64,000 bases of DNA from an uncultured Methanoregula sp. (GCF_963678795.1 NZ_OY787452.1:1-64000); one strand, 5' to 3'. Shown: positions 28,260 through 38,372, numbered from the stretch's first letter. Numbers and translations are program-made. The notes: generated by a model not told the origin, from the letters alone.

Positions 28260-28396
28260 CTGAAAAAGGGATCGGGAGCCGGTCAGACTACCAACACAAT
28301 GCGCTGGATTACGATGAACTGGCAACAGGGCATAATGACCGGTTGCGTAAATTTTCAGCAGCTAAATATTCATAGCATATACTCATATACTCATTA

Positions 28397-29182
28397 ATGG
28401 ATAATATGAAAGTCGTAATCCTTGCCGGGGGATTTGGGACCAGAATGAGCGAAGAAACCGTTATTAAGCCCAAACCCATGGTGGAAATCGGGGGAAAACC
28501 CATCCTGTGGCATATAATGAAAATTTATTCCCATTATGGATTTAACGAGTTCGTGATATGCCTCGGGTATAAAGGATACATGATAAAGGAATATTTTGCC
28601 AACTATTTCCTTCATACCTCGGATGTTACGATTGACATAAAACAGAACAGAATTGAAACTCATGAGAATTCATCCGAGCCGTGGAAAGTCTCGCTTATCG
28701 ATACCGGCGACAACACCATGACCGGAGGCAGAGTCAAGCGTGTTCAGAAATATATCGGGGATGAACCATTCATGCTCACGTATGGGGATGGAGTATCCGA
28801 TATTAACATCAAGAAACTTCTTAAATTCCATCAGACCCATAAAAAGACCGGCACACTGACCGCAATCCGGCCGCCGGGAAGATTCGGCGCATTACAACTG
28901 CAGAACGGGCATGAGGTCACATCATTTTTTGAAAAGCCCGAAGGGGATGGCGGATATGTCAATGGCGGTTTTTTTGTTTTTGAACCCGCAATATTCGATT
29001 ACCTGAAAGATGATACAACGATTCTGGAACGGGTTCCCCTGGAATCCCTTGCACAGAGCAAGCAGCTAAATGCTTACAAACATGAAGGCTTCTGGTATGC
29101 CATGGATACGTTACGGGATAAGAATTATCTTGAAGAAGCCTGGGTAACCGGCAAAGCACCGTGGAACGTGTGGGATCAATGA
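28397..29182 (+). CDS. rfbF: Glucose-1-phosphate cytidylyltransferase
   Basis: This nucleotidyltransferase of 261 residues makes CDP-glucose from CTP and glucose 1-phosphate. VVILAGGFGTRMSEETVIKPKPM is at the N-terminus; the 'SEET' after the GTR motif and the KPKPM lysine are diagnostic of RfbF. GGKPILWHIMK, LTYGDGVSD (metal-binding aspartate) and the closing DKNYLEE segment follow. The next gene, rfbG, uses CDP-glucose and overlaps it by 4 bases. The ATG at 28406 is a possible alternative start. Confidence 0.93.
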   Translation: MDNMKVVILAGGFGTRMSEETVIKPKPMVEIGGKPILWHIMKIYSHYGFNEFVICLGYKGYMIKEYFANYFLHTSDVTIDIKQNRIETHENSSEPWKVSLIDTGDNTMTGGRVKRVQKYIGDEPFMLTYGDGVSDINIKKLLKFHQTHKKTGTLTAIRPPGRFGALQLQNGHEVTSFFEKPEGDGGYVNGGFFVFEPAIFDYLKDDTTILERVPLESLAQSKQLNAYKHEGFWYAMDTLRDKNYLEEAWVTGKAPWNVWDQ

Positions 29183-30276
29183 ATTATAAGGAAAAACTTG
29201 TAAGGTCCTTCAATGGACAAACCGTATTGATTACCGGTCACACCGGGTTCAAAGGAGGGTGGCTTGCATTATGGCTTGAATCACTCGGTGCGAAGGTAAT
29301 AGGATACAGTCTGGATCCACCAACGCAACCCTCATTCTTCCGGCAGACCGGGTTATCCCAGAAGATCACCGATCTTCGCGGAGATGTCCGGGAACTCGCA
29401 GCACTGTCGAAGGTTTTCCGGAAATATCGGCCGGAGTTTGTATTTCATCTTGCAGCACAGCCACTGGTCCGTGCTTCATACAAGACCCCTCATGATACCT
29501 TCGAGGTCAATGTCATGGGTACGGCAAATGTACTTGAAGCGATCAGGTTGTCAGGAACACCAACCGTTTGCGTCTGCATTACCAGTGACAAGTGCTATGA
29601 AAACAGGGAATGGGATTATGCCTACCGGGAAAATGATCCGATGGGCGGCCATGATCCGTATAGCGCCAGCAAGGGTGCTGCCGAGATTGTGATCGCATCG
29701 TACCGGAAAAGTTACTTTGGAGGTGAAGGATCAGCATCACCGTATGCACTCTCCTCAGCGCGAGCCGGGAATGTCATTGGTGGAGGGGACTGGGCAGAGG
29801 ATCGAATTGTCCCTGACTGTGTACAGTCCCTTATTGATGGCAAGACCATCATAATCCGTAACCCTTCTGCAGTCCGCCCCTGGCAGTTTGTGCTGGATCC
29901 TCTCTCGGGGTATCTCTGGCTTGCGCTTGCTATGAAAGAACACCCGGACGAATATTCCGGAGCATGGAATTTTGGGCCGCATTATTCCAACAACGTTGAT
30001 GTCGGGACCCTTACCGAAAAAATTATCCGTGAGTGGGGAAGCGGGAAATGGGAACATCCCCCTCACACCGATAATCTGCACGAGGCGGGTTTCCTTAAAC
30101 TGGATATCGCAAAATCAGTTACAAAACTGGGTTGGAGACCGGTGTATGGGATCAACGAAGCGATCCAGAAAACGATTGCATGGTATAAAGCGGATTACAC
30201 CCGGGCTGAAGATATGTACAAATTTTCTCTTGACCAGATTGAAACGTATATGCACGATGCAGATAATACTGTGTAG
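29179..30276 (+). CDS. rfbG: CDP-glucose 4,6-dehydratase
   Basis: This extended SDR of 365 residues turns CDP-glucose into CDP-4-keto-6-deoxyglucose, the common precursor of CDP-3,6-dideoxyhexoses. VLITGHTGFKGGWLALWL at the N-terminus is the family's NAD-binding loop with its characteristic 'HTGFKG'. CITSDKCYENREW carries the catalytic T and D region, and YSASKGAAE the Y/K pair. ARAGNVIGGGDWAEDRIVPD is typical of RfbG. I chose ATG 29179, which overlaps the rfbF stop as ATGA; a GTG at 29161 is upstream but less likely. Confidence 0.93.
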   Translation: MNYKEKLVRSFNGQTVLITGHTGFKGGWLALWLESLGAKVIGYSLDPPTQPSFFRQTGLSQKITDLRGDVRELAALSKVFRKYRPEFVFHLAAQPLVRASYKTPHDTFEVNVMGTANVLEAIRLSGTPTVCVCITSDKCYENREWDYAYRENDPMGGHDPYSASKGAAEIVIASYRKSYFGGEGSASPYALSSARAGNVIGGGDWAEDRIVPDCVQSLIDGKTIIIRNPSAVRPWQFVLDPLSGYLWLALAMKEHPDEYSGAWNFGPHYSNNVDVGTLTEKIIREWGSGKWEHPPHTDNLHEAGFLKLDIAKSVTKLGWRPVYGINEAIQKTIAWYKADYTRAEDMYKFSLDQIETYMHDADNTV

Positions 30277-30327
30277 GAACTTTTTATCAGCCAGTTCCGG
30301 TTTCAGATTTGTTCTGCGGGGATAGTC

Positions 30328-30528
30328 ATGGGATCATTAAGGGGAGGGAAACTCTTCATACCAGGTGCCACGGAATTGCCGAGTGTCTGGGAACACGAAC
30401 CCACGTTCTGGCAGGCGGATATTTCCCGGACTGTTTCAGAATTAACCTGGAGACCCCGGTTTACTCTGGAGCAGGGGCTTGACAAATCCATCAACTGGTT
30501 TAAAGAAAATATCAATTTATATACCTGA
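30328..30528 (+). pseudogene. C-terminal remnant of a sugar epimerase/reductase
   Basis: This short frame encodes 66 residues that match only the C-terminal tail of extended SDRs: FWQADISRTVSELTWRPRF then TLEQGLDKSINWFKEN. The tail normally follows a full ~300-residue enzyme, so the N-terminal Rossmann domain and catalytic residues have been lost. It sits between rfbG and the ThDP enzyme, where a CDP-sugar 4-reductase (RfbJ- or YerF-like) would be expected. It is probably a deletion relic that still keeps an intact frame to its stop. Confidence 0.7.
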
Positions 30529-30543
30529 TGAACTGGAGCAGAT

Positions 30544-32307
30544 ATGAAATTATCCAAATACGTAATTGATTCTCTTGCAGAACAGGGGATCACCCATATT
30601 TTCGAAGTCTGCGGAGGTGCACTGGCACATCTGCTTGATTCCGTTTATGGACGAACCGATATCACCACCGTTTCCATGCATCACGAGATGGCTGCGGCAA
30701 TTGCGGCTGAAGGATATGCACGGGCAAGTGAAAATTTCGGCGTTGCCATGGCAACGAGCGGCCCGGGTGCAACAAATCTCATTACCGGTATCGGAAGCTG
30801 CTATTTTGATTCAGTTCCGTGCATGTACATTACCGGACAGGTGAATACGTACGAATATAAATTTGATAAGCCTGTGCGGCAGATTGGATTTCAGGAAACC
30901 GATATCGTCTCCATTGTAAAACCCATTGTAAAAAAGGCAGTACTTGTAAAAGATGCAGATGAAATTCGCTTTACCCTGGAGGAGTTATCTGCAGTTATGA
31001 AAGACGGTCGTCCCGGGCCGGTGCTATTAGACCTGCCCTTGGACCTTCAACGGGAAGAGATCAATATTCCTACCCTTAAATCGTATACAAAAGAGCCCGA
31101 TGAAGTGAAACCCCCGACAGAGTCCATAAACCAGCTGGCCGATCTCATCCATGCGTCGGAACGACCGGTCATCCTTGCGGGGGGCGGTGTCAGGTCATCG
31201 CATGCATGTGAGGATCTTTTACAGTTTGCGCATCGGACCCGGATCCCGGTAGTCACATCTCTCATGGGACTGGATGCGTTTCCCCACGATGATTCCCTGT
31301 TTATCGGAATGATCGGTACGTATGGTAATCGCTTTGCCAACCTGGCAATTGCGAATGCAGACCTGGTTATTGCTCTTGGGACGAGGCTCGATACCCGGCA
31401 GACGGGAACACGGCCGGAAACATTCGCAAGAGATGCAACGATCGTCCATGTCGATATAGACTCGCATGAATTGAATAACAAGATCAAAGTACACCATGCG
31501 ATCCATTCAGATATCAGGCAGTTTTTTCTATTCATTTCGCATCATCCGGGCATCACCCGGGTTCCGGTAAAAAATACCAATTGGCTGACGAGGATAAGTC
31601 AGTACAAGCAGAGATATCCGGATTTCACGTTACCTGAAACCCCCGCAATTGATCCTAATTATTTCTTCCACATCCTCTCAGAGAACCTGAAGAATGATGC
31701 CATACTCTGTGTGGATGTCGGGCAAATCCAGATGTGGGCTGCCCAGAGTCTCGTGATCAAAAAAGGGCAGCGATTTTTAACCGAAGGGGGAATGGCATCG
31801 ATTGGTTCAGCACTGCCTATGGCAATTGGTGCTGCTTTTGCTCAGCCGGAAAAACAGATAATTGCGATAACCGGCGATGGAGGATTTCAGCTGAATATCC
31901 AGGAACTCCAGACCCTCTATCACCACCAACTTCCCATCAAGATCATCCTGCTGAATAACAACGGCTACGGGATGATCAAACAATTCCAGGAACAGTACCT
32001 CAATTGCAGGTTCCAGTCATCGGGTATCGGGTTCAGTAATCCCGATTTCCAGGATGTTGTAACCGCGTATAAGATACCATCCCGGAAAATCTCCACAAAA
32101 GATGAGATCGTTCCGGCATTACAGCATTTCCTGTCTGAAACGCACCCGGGTTTTCTCGAGGTAATCATTGATGAAAAGTCCCGGGCTGTTCCTAAACTTT
32201 CCGTTAACCGGCCTGTCGAAGACCAGGAACCCCTGTTGTCAAGAGAAGAACTAAAATCGAATATGATCACTGAAATGCTCCCGGAGTATGATAACGATGA
32301 AAACTGA
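30544..32307 (+). CDS. ThDP-dependent acetolactate synthase-like enzyme (YerE-like?)
   Basis: This thiamine-diphosphate enzyme of 587 residues has three domains. [15 protein letters not shown] holds the catalytic glutamate (E48), the middle domain carries FAD-site-like residues (VILAGGG near 205), and [17 protein letters not shown] then NNNGYG form the ThDP/Mg motif near residues 438-470. True acetolactate synthase is unlikely because no small subunit lies beside it. In Yersinia the related YerE adds a two-carbon unit to a CDP-3,6-dideoxy-4-keto hexose to make yersiniose, and here the enzyme lies between rfbG and rfbH, the genes that supply that substrate. The YerE role is inferred. Confidence 0.82.
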   Translation: MKLSKYVIDSLAEQGITHIFEVCGGALAHLLDSVYGRTDITTVSMHHEMAAAIAAEGYARASENFGVAMATSGPGATNLITGIGSCYFDSVPCMYITGQVNTYEYKFDKPVRQIGFQETDIVSIVKPIVKKAVLVKDADEIRFTLEELSAVMKDGRPGPVLLDLPLDLQREEINIPTLKSYTKEPDEVKPPTESINQLADLIHASERPVILAGGGVRSSHACEDLLQFAHRTRIPVVTSLMGLDAFPHDDSLFIGMIGTYGNRFANLAIANADLVIALGTRLDTRQTGTRPETFARDATIVHVDIDSHELNNKIKVHHAIHSDIRQFFLFISHHPGITRVPVKNTNWLTRISQYKQRYPDFTLPETPAIDPNYFFHILSENLKNDAILCVDVGQIQMWAAQSLVIKKGQRFLTEGGMASIGSALPMAIGAAFAQPEKQIIAITGDGGFQLNIQELQTLYHHQLPIKIILLNNNGYGMIKQFQEQYLNCRFQSSGIGFSNPDFQDVVTAYKIPSRKISTKDEIVPALQHFLSETHPGFLEVIIDEKSRAVPKLSVNRPVEDQEPLLSREELKSNMITEMLPEYDNDEN

Positions 32308-33616
32308 AAAAGAGATCCGCTCTGAAATTTTTGATAGCGTAAAAAAGATTTTCGAACAAAAAAGCCGGCATTCTTTCATACCCGGCACCTCACCTATTCC
32401 CTATGCCGGCCGGGTCTATGATGAAAAGGAAGTGATCAGTCTCGTTGACGCATCTCTTGATTTCTGGCTCACAACAGGACGTTACGCTGAGCAGTTCGAA
32501 AAAGACCTGGCTACCTTTTTAGGATTGAACTATTGTCTGTTGACAAATTCCGGTTCATCAGCAAATCTTCTTGCGGTCTCTGCCCTCACGTCACCAAAAC
32601 TTAAGGAGAGACAGTTAAAAGCCGGTGATGAGGTAATTACAACGGCCTGTGGTTTTCCTACAACCCTGAACCCCCTCCTCCAGAATAACCTGGTCCCGGT
32701 CTTTGTGGATGTTGAACTGGGAACCTATAATATTCAGGCAGATCGTATCGAAGAAACGATCTCTGACCGGACAAAAGCGATAATAATTCCGCATACGCTG
32801 GGGAATCCTGCAAACCTGGACACCATAATGAATCTGGTGAAAAAATACAATCTCTGGTTCATCGAGGACAATTGTGATGCCCTCGGTTCACAATACCGGG
32901 GAAAATTTACCGGGACGTTTGGACATATATCTACCTTCAGTTTCTATCCGGCACATCACATGACCATGGGGGAAGGTGGCGCCGTCTGCACGGATGATCC
33001 GTTACTCAGGAAAATAATCGCCTCGTTCCGTGACTGGGGCAGAGACTGCTGGTGCGATCCCGGCTGCGACAACTCCTGCAAAAAACGATTTGACTGGCAG
33101 CTTGGAGATCTTCCCGGGGGATATGATCACAAATACATCTATTCCCATATCGGTTACAATCTCAAGGTTACTGACATGCAGGCTGCGATCGGTGTTGAAC
33201 AGCTGAAAAAATTACCCGGGTTTATTGAGAGCCGGAAATGCAATTTTAATTTTTTATCCCGGAACCTTGAAAAATATGCGAACTACCTGATTCTGCCTCG
33301 TGCAACAGAGAACTCGGATCCAAGCTGGTTTGGATTTCCCATCCTCGTAAGGGATGACGCACCATTCACTCGCGATGCTATTGTCAGGTATCTGGAAGAT
33401 CATAAGATCGCAACACGGATGCTCTTTGGAGGGAATTTGATCAAACAACCGGCCTATTCGACGATGAATTACCGGTTGTCAGGCAACCTCGTGAACACCG
33501 ATCGGGTAATGAATAATCTGTTCTGGATTGGGGTATATCCGGGACTTACACGGGAGATGCTCGATTTCGTTATTTCCACAATGGGTACATTTTTTGCCGG
33601 ATATGATGATCTTTGA
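32297..33616 (+). CDS. rfbH: CDP-4-keto-6-deoxyglucose 3-dehydrase (E1)
   Basis: This is a 439-residue, PMP-dependent dehydrase with a [2Fe-2S] centre. [15 protein letters not shown] has histidine (H220 with this start, the same number as in the Yersinia E1 enzyme) in place of lysine. [17 protein letters not shown] supplies the iron-sulfur cysteines. It removes the C3 hydroxyl of CDP-4-keto-6-deoxyglucose together with a separate flavin/[2Fe-2S] reductase (E3, RfbI/AscD), which is not in the window. ATG 32297 has GGAG 10 bases upstream; ATG 32288 is too close to it. The gene overlaps the ThDP gene by 11 bases. Confidence 0.93.
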   Translation: MKTEKEIRSEIFDSVKKIFEQKSRHSFIPGTSPIPYAGRVYDEKEVISLVDASLDFWLTTGRYAEQFEKDLATFLGLNYCLLTNSGSSANLLAVSALTSPKLKERQLKAGDEVITTACGFPTTLNPLLQNNLVPVFVDVELGTYNIQADRIEETISDRTKAIIIPHTLGNPANLDTIMNLVKKYNLWFIEDNCDALGSQYRGKFTGTFGHISTFSFYPAHHMTMGEGGAVCTDDPLLRKIIASFRDWGRDCWCDPGCDNSCKKRFDWQLGDLPGGYDHKYIYSHIGYNLKVTDMQAAIGVEQLKKLPGFIESRKCNFNFLSRNLEKYANYLILPRATENSDPSWFGFPILVRDDAPFTRDAIVRYLEDHKIATRMLFGGNLIKQPAYSTMNYRLSGNLVNTDRVMNNLFWIGVYPGLTREMLDFVISTMGTFFAGYDDL

Positions 33617-34695
33617 TGAATAATGACGAAGAAAAACAAGATGGGGATATGATCGGAAATTCACAAAAAAATGAACCGCTGGTAAGTATCTGTATCCCCG
33701 TATACAACGGGGAAAAAACTATCCGAAGGACAATCGAGTCAGTTATTAATCAGACCTATAAAAACCTGGAAATTATCGTTGTTGATAATTGTTCCAAGGA
33801 TTCTACCGTCAAAATCGTGCAGGAGTTCAACGACCCGCGGATACGACTCATTCTCAACGATATCCATGTCCATTGTGCCGAATATAACTGGAACCGGTGT
33901 TTCCCGTATGTGAAGGGAGAATATATGGCGTTTTTTCACGCTGACGATACCTATACACCATCGATGGTTTTCCGACAAATTGAAACCTTTAAAAAATTTC
34001 CCCAGGTTGGCGGAATCTTCACCATGGGAAACCGGATAAACGAGATGGATGAGATTGTAGGAAAATATCAATTACCCCCGGGGATCGTGGGAATGAAACC
34101 CCACTCATTCCCGACAATATTTCTCACTACCCTTCAGTATAGCGATTTTTTATTGTGCCCCAGTGCTATGCTCCGGACGAAACTGTATGAAAGGCTGTTG
34201 CCGTTCCGATATGATCAATTTGGTTCTGCATCAGATCTGGATATGTGGTTACGGGCTGAAGAATCTGCACCTCTGATCATTCTTGATGAACCCCTGATGA
34301 ATTACCGGGTCAGTCAGATGCAGGAAACGTACCAGATCAACCTCCTGAAAACAACTGAAGCTGACTTTTTCAAGGTTATGGATTTTCATATCGAACAGAA
34401 TAAAAAATCCATTGTCCTGGAAAACCGAGTAAAAAACCGGTATGAACTTTTCCGGTTCGAAGACCAGTTGAATTGTGCATTGAGTTATATACACAAAGGC
34501 GAAATTAAAAATTTCAGGATGCAATTAAAAATAATTCCCTGGCACAAATATTTAGAAATTTACTTAAGAGATCCACAATTACTTCACCCGAGGATTTCAC
34601 GAGGGATTTTCGGGAGATTGTGCAGGCTGTCCATGGAAATTTTACATACTGCATTCTGGTTCACGAATCCTGAAAACAGCAGAGTAAGACGGTAA
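33616..34695 (+). CDS. Family 2 glycosyltransferase
   Basis: This GT-A glycosyltransferase of 359 residues transfers a sugar from a nucleotide donor in the cytoplasm. VSICIPVYNGEKTIRRTIESV starts the nucleotide-binding domain, VDNCSKDST carries the first aspartate, and FFHADDTYTP contains the DxD-type metal motif. ASDLDMWLRAEE is the usual acceptor-side ED-like motif. The donor and acceptor are unknown; its position just after the CDP-dideoxyhexose genes suggests that it uses that sugar. The start ATG overlaps the rfbH stop by one base (TGATG). Confidence 0.88.
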   Translation: MNNDEEKQDGDMIGNSQKNEPLVSICIPVYNGEKTIRRTIESVINQTYKNLEIIVVDNCSKDSTVKIVQEFNDPRIRLILNDIHVHCAEYNWNRCFPYVKGEYMAFFHADDTYTPSMVFRQIETFKKFPQVGGIFTMGNRINEMDEIVGKYQLPPGIVGMKPHSFPTIFLTTLQYSDFLLCPSAMLRTKLYERLLPFRYDQFGSASDLDMWLRAEESAPLIILDEPLMNYRVSQMQETYQINLLKTTEADFFKVMDFHIEQNKKSIVLENRVKNRYELFRFEDQLNCALSYIHKGEIKNFRMQLKIIPWHKYLEIYLRDPQLLHPRISRGIFGRLCRLSMEILHTAFWFTNPENSRVRR

Positions 34696-34722
34696 AAGCA
34701 ATGCACTGGTGGAATTAATCCG

Positions 34723-35931
34723 ATGAAGATCCTTTTTGTTGCGATGTCAAACAGTATCCATACAGCCCGCTGGATCGGACAGATCGCGGATCTGGGATGG
34801 GATATTCATCTGTTCCCCAGTATAGATTATGGGGACACCCACGCGGAACTGAAAAATGTAACAATCTATCATTCACTTTACGGCACAAAAAAGAACAAGA
34901 ATCCCAATGTTAACTATAACGGGCAGCCGGTTTTTTCTAATATTCTGGCATGGGCTGGACGATTCTTAAAACAAACGCTGAACCCCCATTACAGACGGGA
35001 CGATCTCATCCGTGTCATCAAAGAAATTCAACCGGACATCATCCATTCCATGGAATTTCAGCATGGCGGGTACCTGGTACTCGATGCCAAACGGGAATTT
35101 TTAAAACGCAGCAGGAACAATGAAAAATTTCCATCATGGATTGCAACAAACTGGGGAAGTGACATATTCCTTTTTGGAAAGATGCCGGATCATAAGGAAA
35201 AAATCCAGGCCCTCTTAAAAGAATGCGATTATTATTCGTGTGAATGTGAAAGGGATATAGAATTAGCAAAAAAATTCGGGTTTAACGGGAAATATTTACC
35301 TGTTCTTCCCAATACCGGCGGTTTTACTCCTGCTTTTATTGAAAAACCCGGTGCTGGCAGAAAAACATCCGATCGAAGGGTAATTCTCTTAAAAGGGTAC
35401 CAGGGATGGGCAGGTCGTGCACTTGTCGGGCTTGACGCAATAGAATTATGTGCCGGTGATCTTCAGGAGTATGAAGTTGAAATTTATTCCTGCACGTCAC
35501 CGGAAGTCAGGAAAAGAGCTCATATGCTCAGTAAAAAGATGAAAATTCCCATCCGGATCCTCCCGCCGGTTTCCCACGAGGATCTTTTAGAACATTTCGG
35601 GAGAGCCAGGATTTATATCGGGTTAAGCATTTCCGATGCAATCAGTACAGCGTTACTGGAATCAATGGTAATGGGTTCATTTCCAATCCAGTCTGATACT
35701 TCATGTGCAGACGAATGGATTACTGATGGGAAAACGGGATTCATTGTGCCGCCGGAAGATGCATCCCTGGTTGCGTCAAAATTAAAACAGGCCGTTTGCG
35801 ATGATCAGCTGGTGGATACTGCTGCGAAAATAAATTCAATGGTTGCAAAAGATCGCCTCAATTATGATGTGATAAAAGGAAAGGTAATTTCCGAATATGA
35901 AAAAATTTTTTCGGAAAACAGGTATCGATGA
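34723..35931 (+). CDS. Family 4 glycosyltransferase
   Basis: This GT-B glycosyltransferase of 402 residues begins KILFVAMSNSIHTARWIGQI, a pattern of GT4 enzymes acting on surface glycans. The donor site is in the C-terminal half: VILLKGYQGWAGRA, then YIGLSISDAISTALLESMVMGSFPI, where the E in LLES is the conserved residue of the EX7E-type motif, and WITDGKTGFIVPPED closes it. It follows the GT2 gene by 27 bases. The sugar donor cannot be read from sequence. Confidence 0.86.
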   Translation: MKILFVAMSNSIHTARWIGQIADLGWDIHLFPSIDYGDTHAELKNVTIYHSLYGTKKNKNPNVNYNGQPVFSNILAWAGRFLKQTLNPHYRRDDLIRVIKEIQPDIIHSMEFQHGGYLVLDAKREFLKRSRNNEKFPSWIATNWGSDIFLFGKMPDHKEKIQALLKECDYYSCECERDIELAKKFGFNGKYLPVLPNTGGFTPAFIEKPGAGRKTSDRRVILLKGYQGWAGRALVGLDAIELCAGDLQEYEVEIYSCTSPEVRKRAHMLSKKMKIPIRILPPVSHEDLLEHFGRARIYIGLSISDAISTALLESMVMGSFPIQSDTSCADEWITDGKTGFIVPPEDASLVASKLKQAVCDDQLVDTAAKINSMVAKDRLNYDVIKGKVISEYEKIFSENRYR

Positions 35932-36033
35932 GGCAGATCAGATTATTAATAAAACCGGCAGAGTATATTTGCTCAAGATAACCATGAAAAACATATCCGA
36001 TAACACGGTAATAAAGGAAGAACCGGTGTCATT

Positions 36034-37161
36034 ATGAAAAAAATTACCGTCGGCATTACCGGTCAGTCGGGAATAATTGAGACCTATTTATCCGCCTTTT
36101 TAAGGACAAAATCCGACCAGATTGATTGCATTCTTTTCAACCGGGAATCATTTCAGGACAAGGACCGTCTCACCCATTTTGTCTCGCAATGCGATTTCAT
36201 TGTCCATCTTGCAGGAATGTTCAGGGGAGATCCCGGGAAGATCTATGACTGCAATATTTCCCTTGCAAACCAGCTCATCCATTCACTGGAATCCGGGGAT
36301 CATCCTCCGCATATCATCTATATCTCATCCATTCAGGAAACGCGGGATAATTCTTATGGCAGATCAAAATATGAATGCAGGAAATTATTGGAAACCTGGG
36401 CAAAGAAAAATAATGCCCGAGTGACGAGCCTGGTGATTCCCCATGAATTCGGACCATTTGGAAAACCCTACTACAACTCAGTAGTCAGCACGTTCTCGTA
36501 CCAGTTAACACATAATCTCCTGCCAAAAATAGAAACTGATGCGGAACTGGACTTAGTATACGCAGGTACAATCGTTGGGAAAATCTATAAGATAATTTCA
36601 GGCGAGGTATCGGAGACCGTAATTACCATTCCTGCCGATAAGCGGATGAAAGTATCCGATCTTCTTTTAAGATTGCAGCAATATAAACAGACCTACTTCG
36701 ACAATCACATCTTCCCGGACGTCCGGGATGAATTTGATGCTGCATTGTTCAATACCTTCAGGTCATTTATTGATCAGGACTATTTCCCGGTCATCCCCCC
36801 ATGCAACAGGGACGAGAGGGGGTATCTTATCGAACTGGTGAAAGAGTCGGGAGGAGGCCAGACATTTTTTTCTGTCACAAAACCCGGAATTACCCGCGGA
36901 AATCATTTCCATATCAAGAAGATTGAGCGGTTTTGTGTTGTTGCCGGAGAGGCATTGATCGAGCTTCGAAGGATCGGGACAGATTCTGTCATCTCGTATC
37001 ACGTAGACGGGACCAATGCTTCTTTCATTGATATTCCGGTTTTTTATACCCACTGTATAACGAATACCGGAAATACCCCCCTGACCACGGTATTCTGGGC
37101 GAACGAGATATTTGATCCCCGGAATCCCGATACCTGTTATGAGAACGTTCATTTAGTATAA
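36034..37161 (+). CDS. Bifunctional SDR-cupin (WbjC/CapF-type) in UDP-L-FucNAc synthesis
   Basis: This 375-residue protein has two domains. The N-terminal ~245 residues are an NAD(P)-dependent SDR (VGITGQSGIIETYL; YGRSKYECRKL gives the Y/K pair) and the C-terminal ~125 are a cupin (RGNHFHIKKIERFCVVAGEA, with the metal-binding histidines and glutamate). In Staphylococcus CapF the cupin epimerises C3 and the SDR reduces C4 of the product of CapE. The next two genes, WecB/CapG-like and CapE-like, complete the pathway to UDP-N-acetyl-L-fucosamine. The loop TGQSGII replaces the more usual TGAxGxxG. Confidence 0.88.
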   Translation: MKKITVGITGQSGIIETYLSAFLRTKSDQIDCILFNRESFQDKDRLTHFVSQCDFIVHLAGMFRGDPGKIYDCNISLANQLIHSLESGDHPPHIIYISSIQETRDNSYGRSKYECRKLLETWAKKNNARVTSLVIPHEFGPFGKPYYNSVVSTFSYQLTHNLLPKIETDAELDLVYAGTIVGKIYKIISGEVSETVITIPADKRMKVSDLLLRLQQYKQTYFDNHIFPDVRDEFDAALFNTFRSFIDQDYFPVIPPCNRDERGYLIELVKESGGGQTFFSVTKPGITRGNHFHIKKIERFCVVAGEALIELRRIGTDSVISYHVDGTNASFIDIPVFYTHCITNTGNTPLTTVFWANEIFDPRNPDTCYENVHLV

Positions 37162-37185
37162 TCTGCAATTTTTGAGAGGGATGCC

Positions 37186-38328
37186 ATGACTGAAAAATCA
37201 TTGAAAGTAATGACCATTCTTGGAACGCGGCCGGAGATTATCCGTCTTTCAAGAATCATATCCTTACTGGATGAATATACCCGCCATATCCTTGTCCATA
37301 CCGGCCAGAATTATGATTATGAATTGAATGAAGTTTTTTTTAAGGACCTGAATCTCCGGAAACCCGATTATTTTCTGAATGTCAATACAACCACCCTCGG
37401 AAATGTGTACGGAGACACGATCATCAAGAGCGAAAAAATAATGGTTGAAGAAAAACCGGATGCACTCTTGATCCTGGGGGATACGAACAGTGCCATTGCT
37501 GCAATTATTGCAAAAAGACTCAGGATTCCGATCTTCCATATGGAAGCCGGGAACAGGGGTTTTGATTTAAACGTCCCGGAAGAGATCAATCGGAAAATTA
37601 TCGATCATATTTCAGATTTTAATCTGGCGTATAACGATCATGCCCGCCGTCATTTACTTGCGGAAGGGCTTCCCCACCGGCGGATTTACCTGACAGGATC
37701 GCCCCTGTATGAAGTCCTGGTCAATAACAGGGAAAAGATCGATGCTTCAACGATACTCCGCCGGAACAAACTTAAAAGTAAAAATTACTTTGTCATGAGT
37801 ATCCACCGGGAAGAAAATGTCGATAATCCCGTTCATCTCGAGAAGATCTGCCATATCATAAACCAGATCGCAGAAAAATACAATAAACCCGTTATTATCT
37901 CAACCCATCCCAGGACCCGGAAACGACTGGACAGTTTTGCCAAAAAGATCAAATTCCACCCGCAGGTAAAATTTTTTAAACCGTTTGGCTTTTTCGATTA
38001 TGTCAAACTTCAGAAAAATGCATTGTGCACCATATCTGACAGCGGCACCATCAGTGAGGAGTCGGCAATTCTCTCATTCCCGGCAATTACTATCAGAAAT
38101 TCCATAGAGCGGCCTGAAGCACTGGATGCGGGAACAATTTTACTCACGGGTCTTGATGCAGACACGGTATTAGATTCGATAGAACTGGTAATGGAAGAGC
38201 ATAAGTTAGGCATTGAGAAGAAGATTCCGGCTGAATACCAGATCGCGGATACTTCCTGGCGGGTTGTCAAACTGATCATCGGAACCGCGAAACTGAGTAA
38301 CCAGTGGTCAGGGATCAACCCGAAATAA
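37186..38328 (+). CDS. UDP-N-acetylglucosamine 2-epimerase family (WbjD/CapG type)
   Basis: This GT-B-fold epimerase of 380 residues inverts C2 of a UDP-N-acetyl sugar. ILGTRPEIIRLSRII at the start, LVHTGQNYD, GDTNSAIAA, FHMEAGNRGFDLNVPEEINR, SIHREENVDNP and SDSGTISEESA are family signatures that hold the UDP and catalytic residues. Placed between WbjC- and WbjB-like genes, it most likely performs the last step to UDP-L-FucNAc rather than making UDP-ManNAc. A T run right after the stop suggests that the transcript ends here. Confidence 0.9.
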   Translation: MTEKSLKVMTILGTRPEIIRLSRIISLLDEYTRHILVHTGQNYDYELNEVFFKDLNLRKPDYFLNVNTTTLGNVYGDTIIKSEKIMVEEKPDALLILGDTNSAIAAIIAKRLRIPIFHMEAGNRGFDLNVPEEINRKIIDHISDFNLAYNDHARRHLLAEGLPHRRIYLTGSPLYEVLVNNREKIDASTILRRNKLKSKNYFVMSIHREENVDNPVHLEKICHIINQIAEKYNKPVIISTHPRTRKRLDSFAKKIKFHPQVKFFKPFGFFDYVKLQKNALCTISDSGTISEESAILSFPAITIRNSIERPEALDAGTILLTGLDADTVLDSIELVMEEHKLGIEKKIPAEYQIADTSWRVVKLIIGTAKLSNQWSGINPK

Positions 38329-38335
38329 TTTTTTT
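38329..38335 (+). terminator. Poly-T transcription end after the 2-epimerase gene
   Basis: Seven T residues directly follow the TAA stop at 38326-38328, and a gap of 121 bases precedes the next gene. Archaeal termination commonly uses such T runs without a hairpin. Confidence 0.4.
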
Positions 38336-38372
38336 ATTCGCAGGGGAATCATCAATATCTATTTTGAGAACT

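Noticed and set aside
28169..28396. Possible hidden small gene before rfbF
   Set aside because: The gap has no frame with a ribosome site or protein-like composition; it looks like a promoter region.
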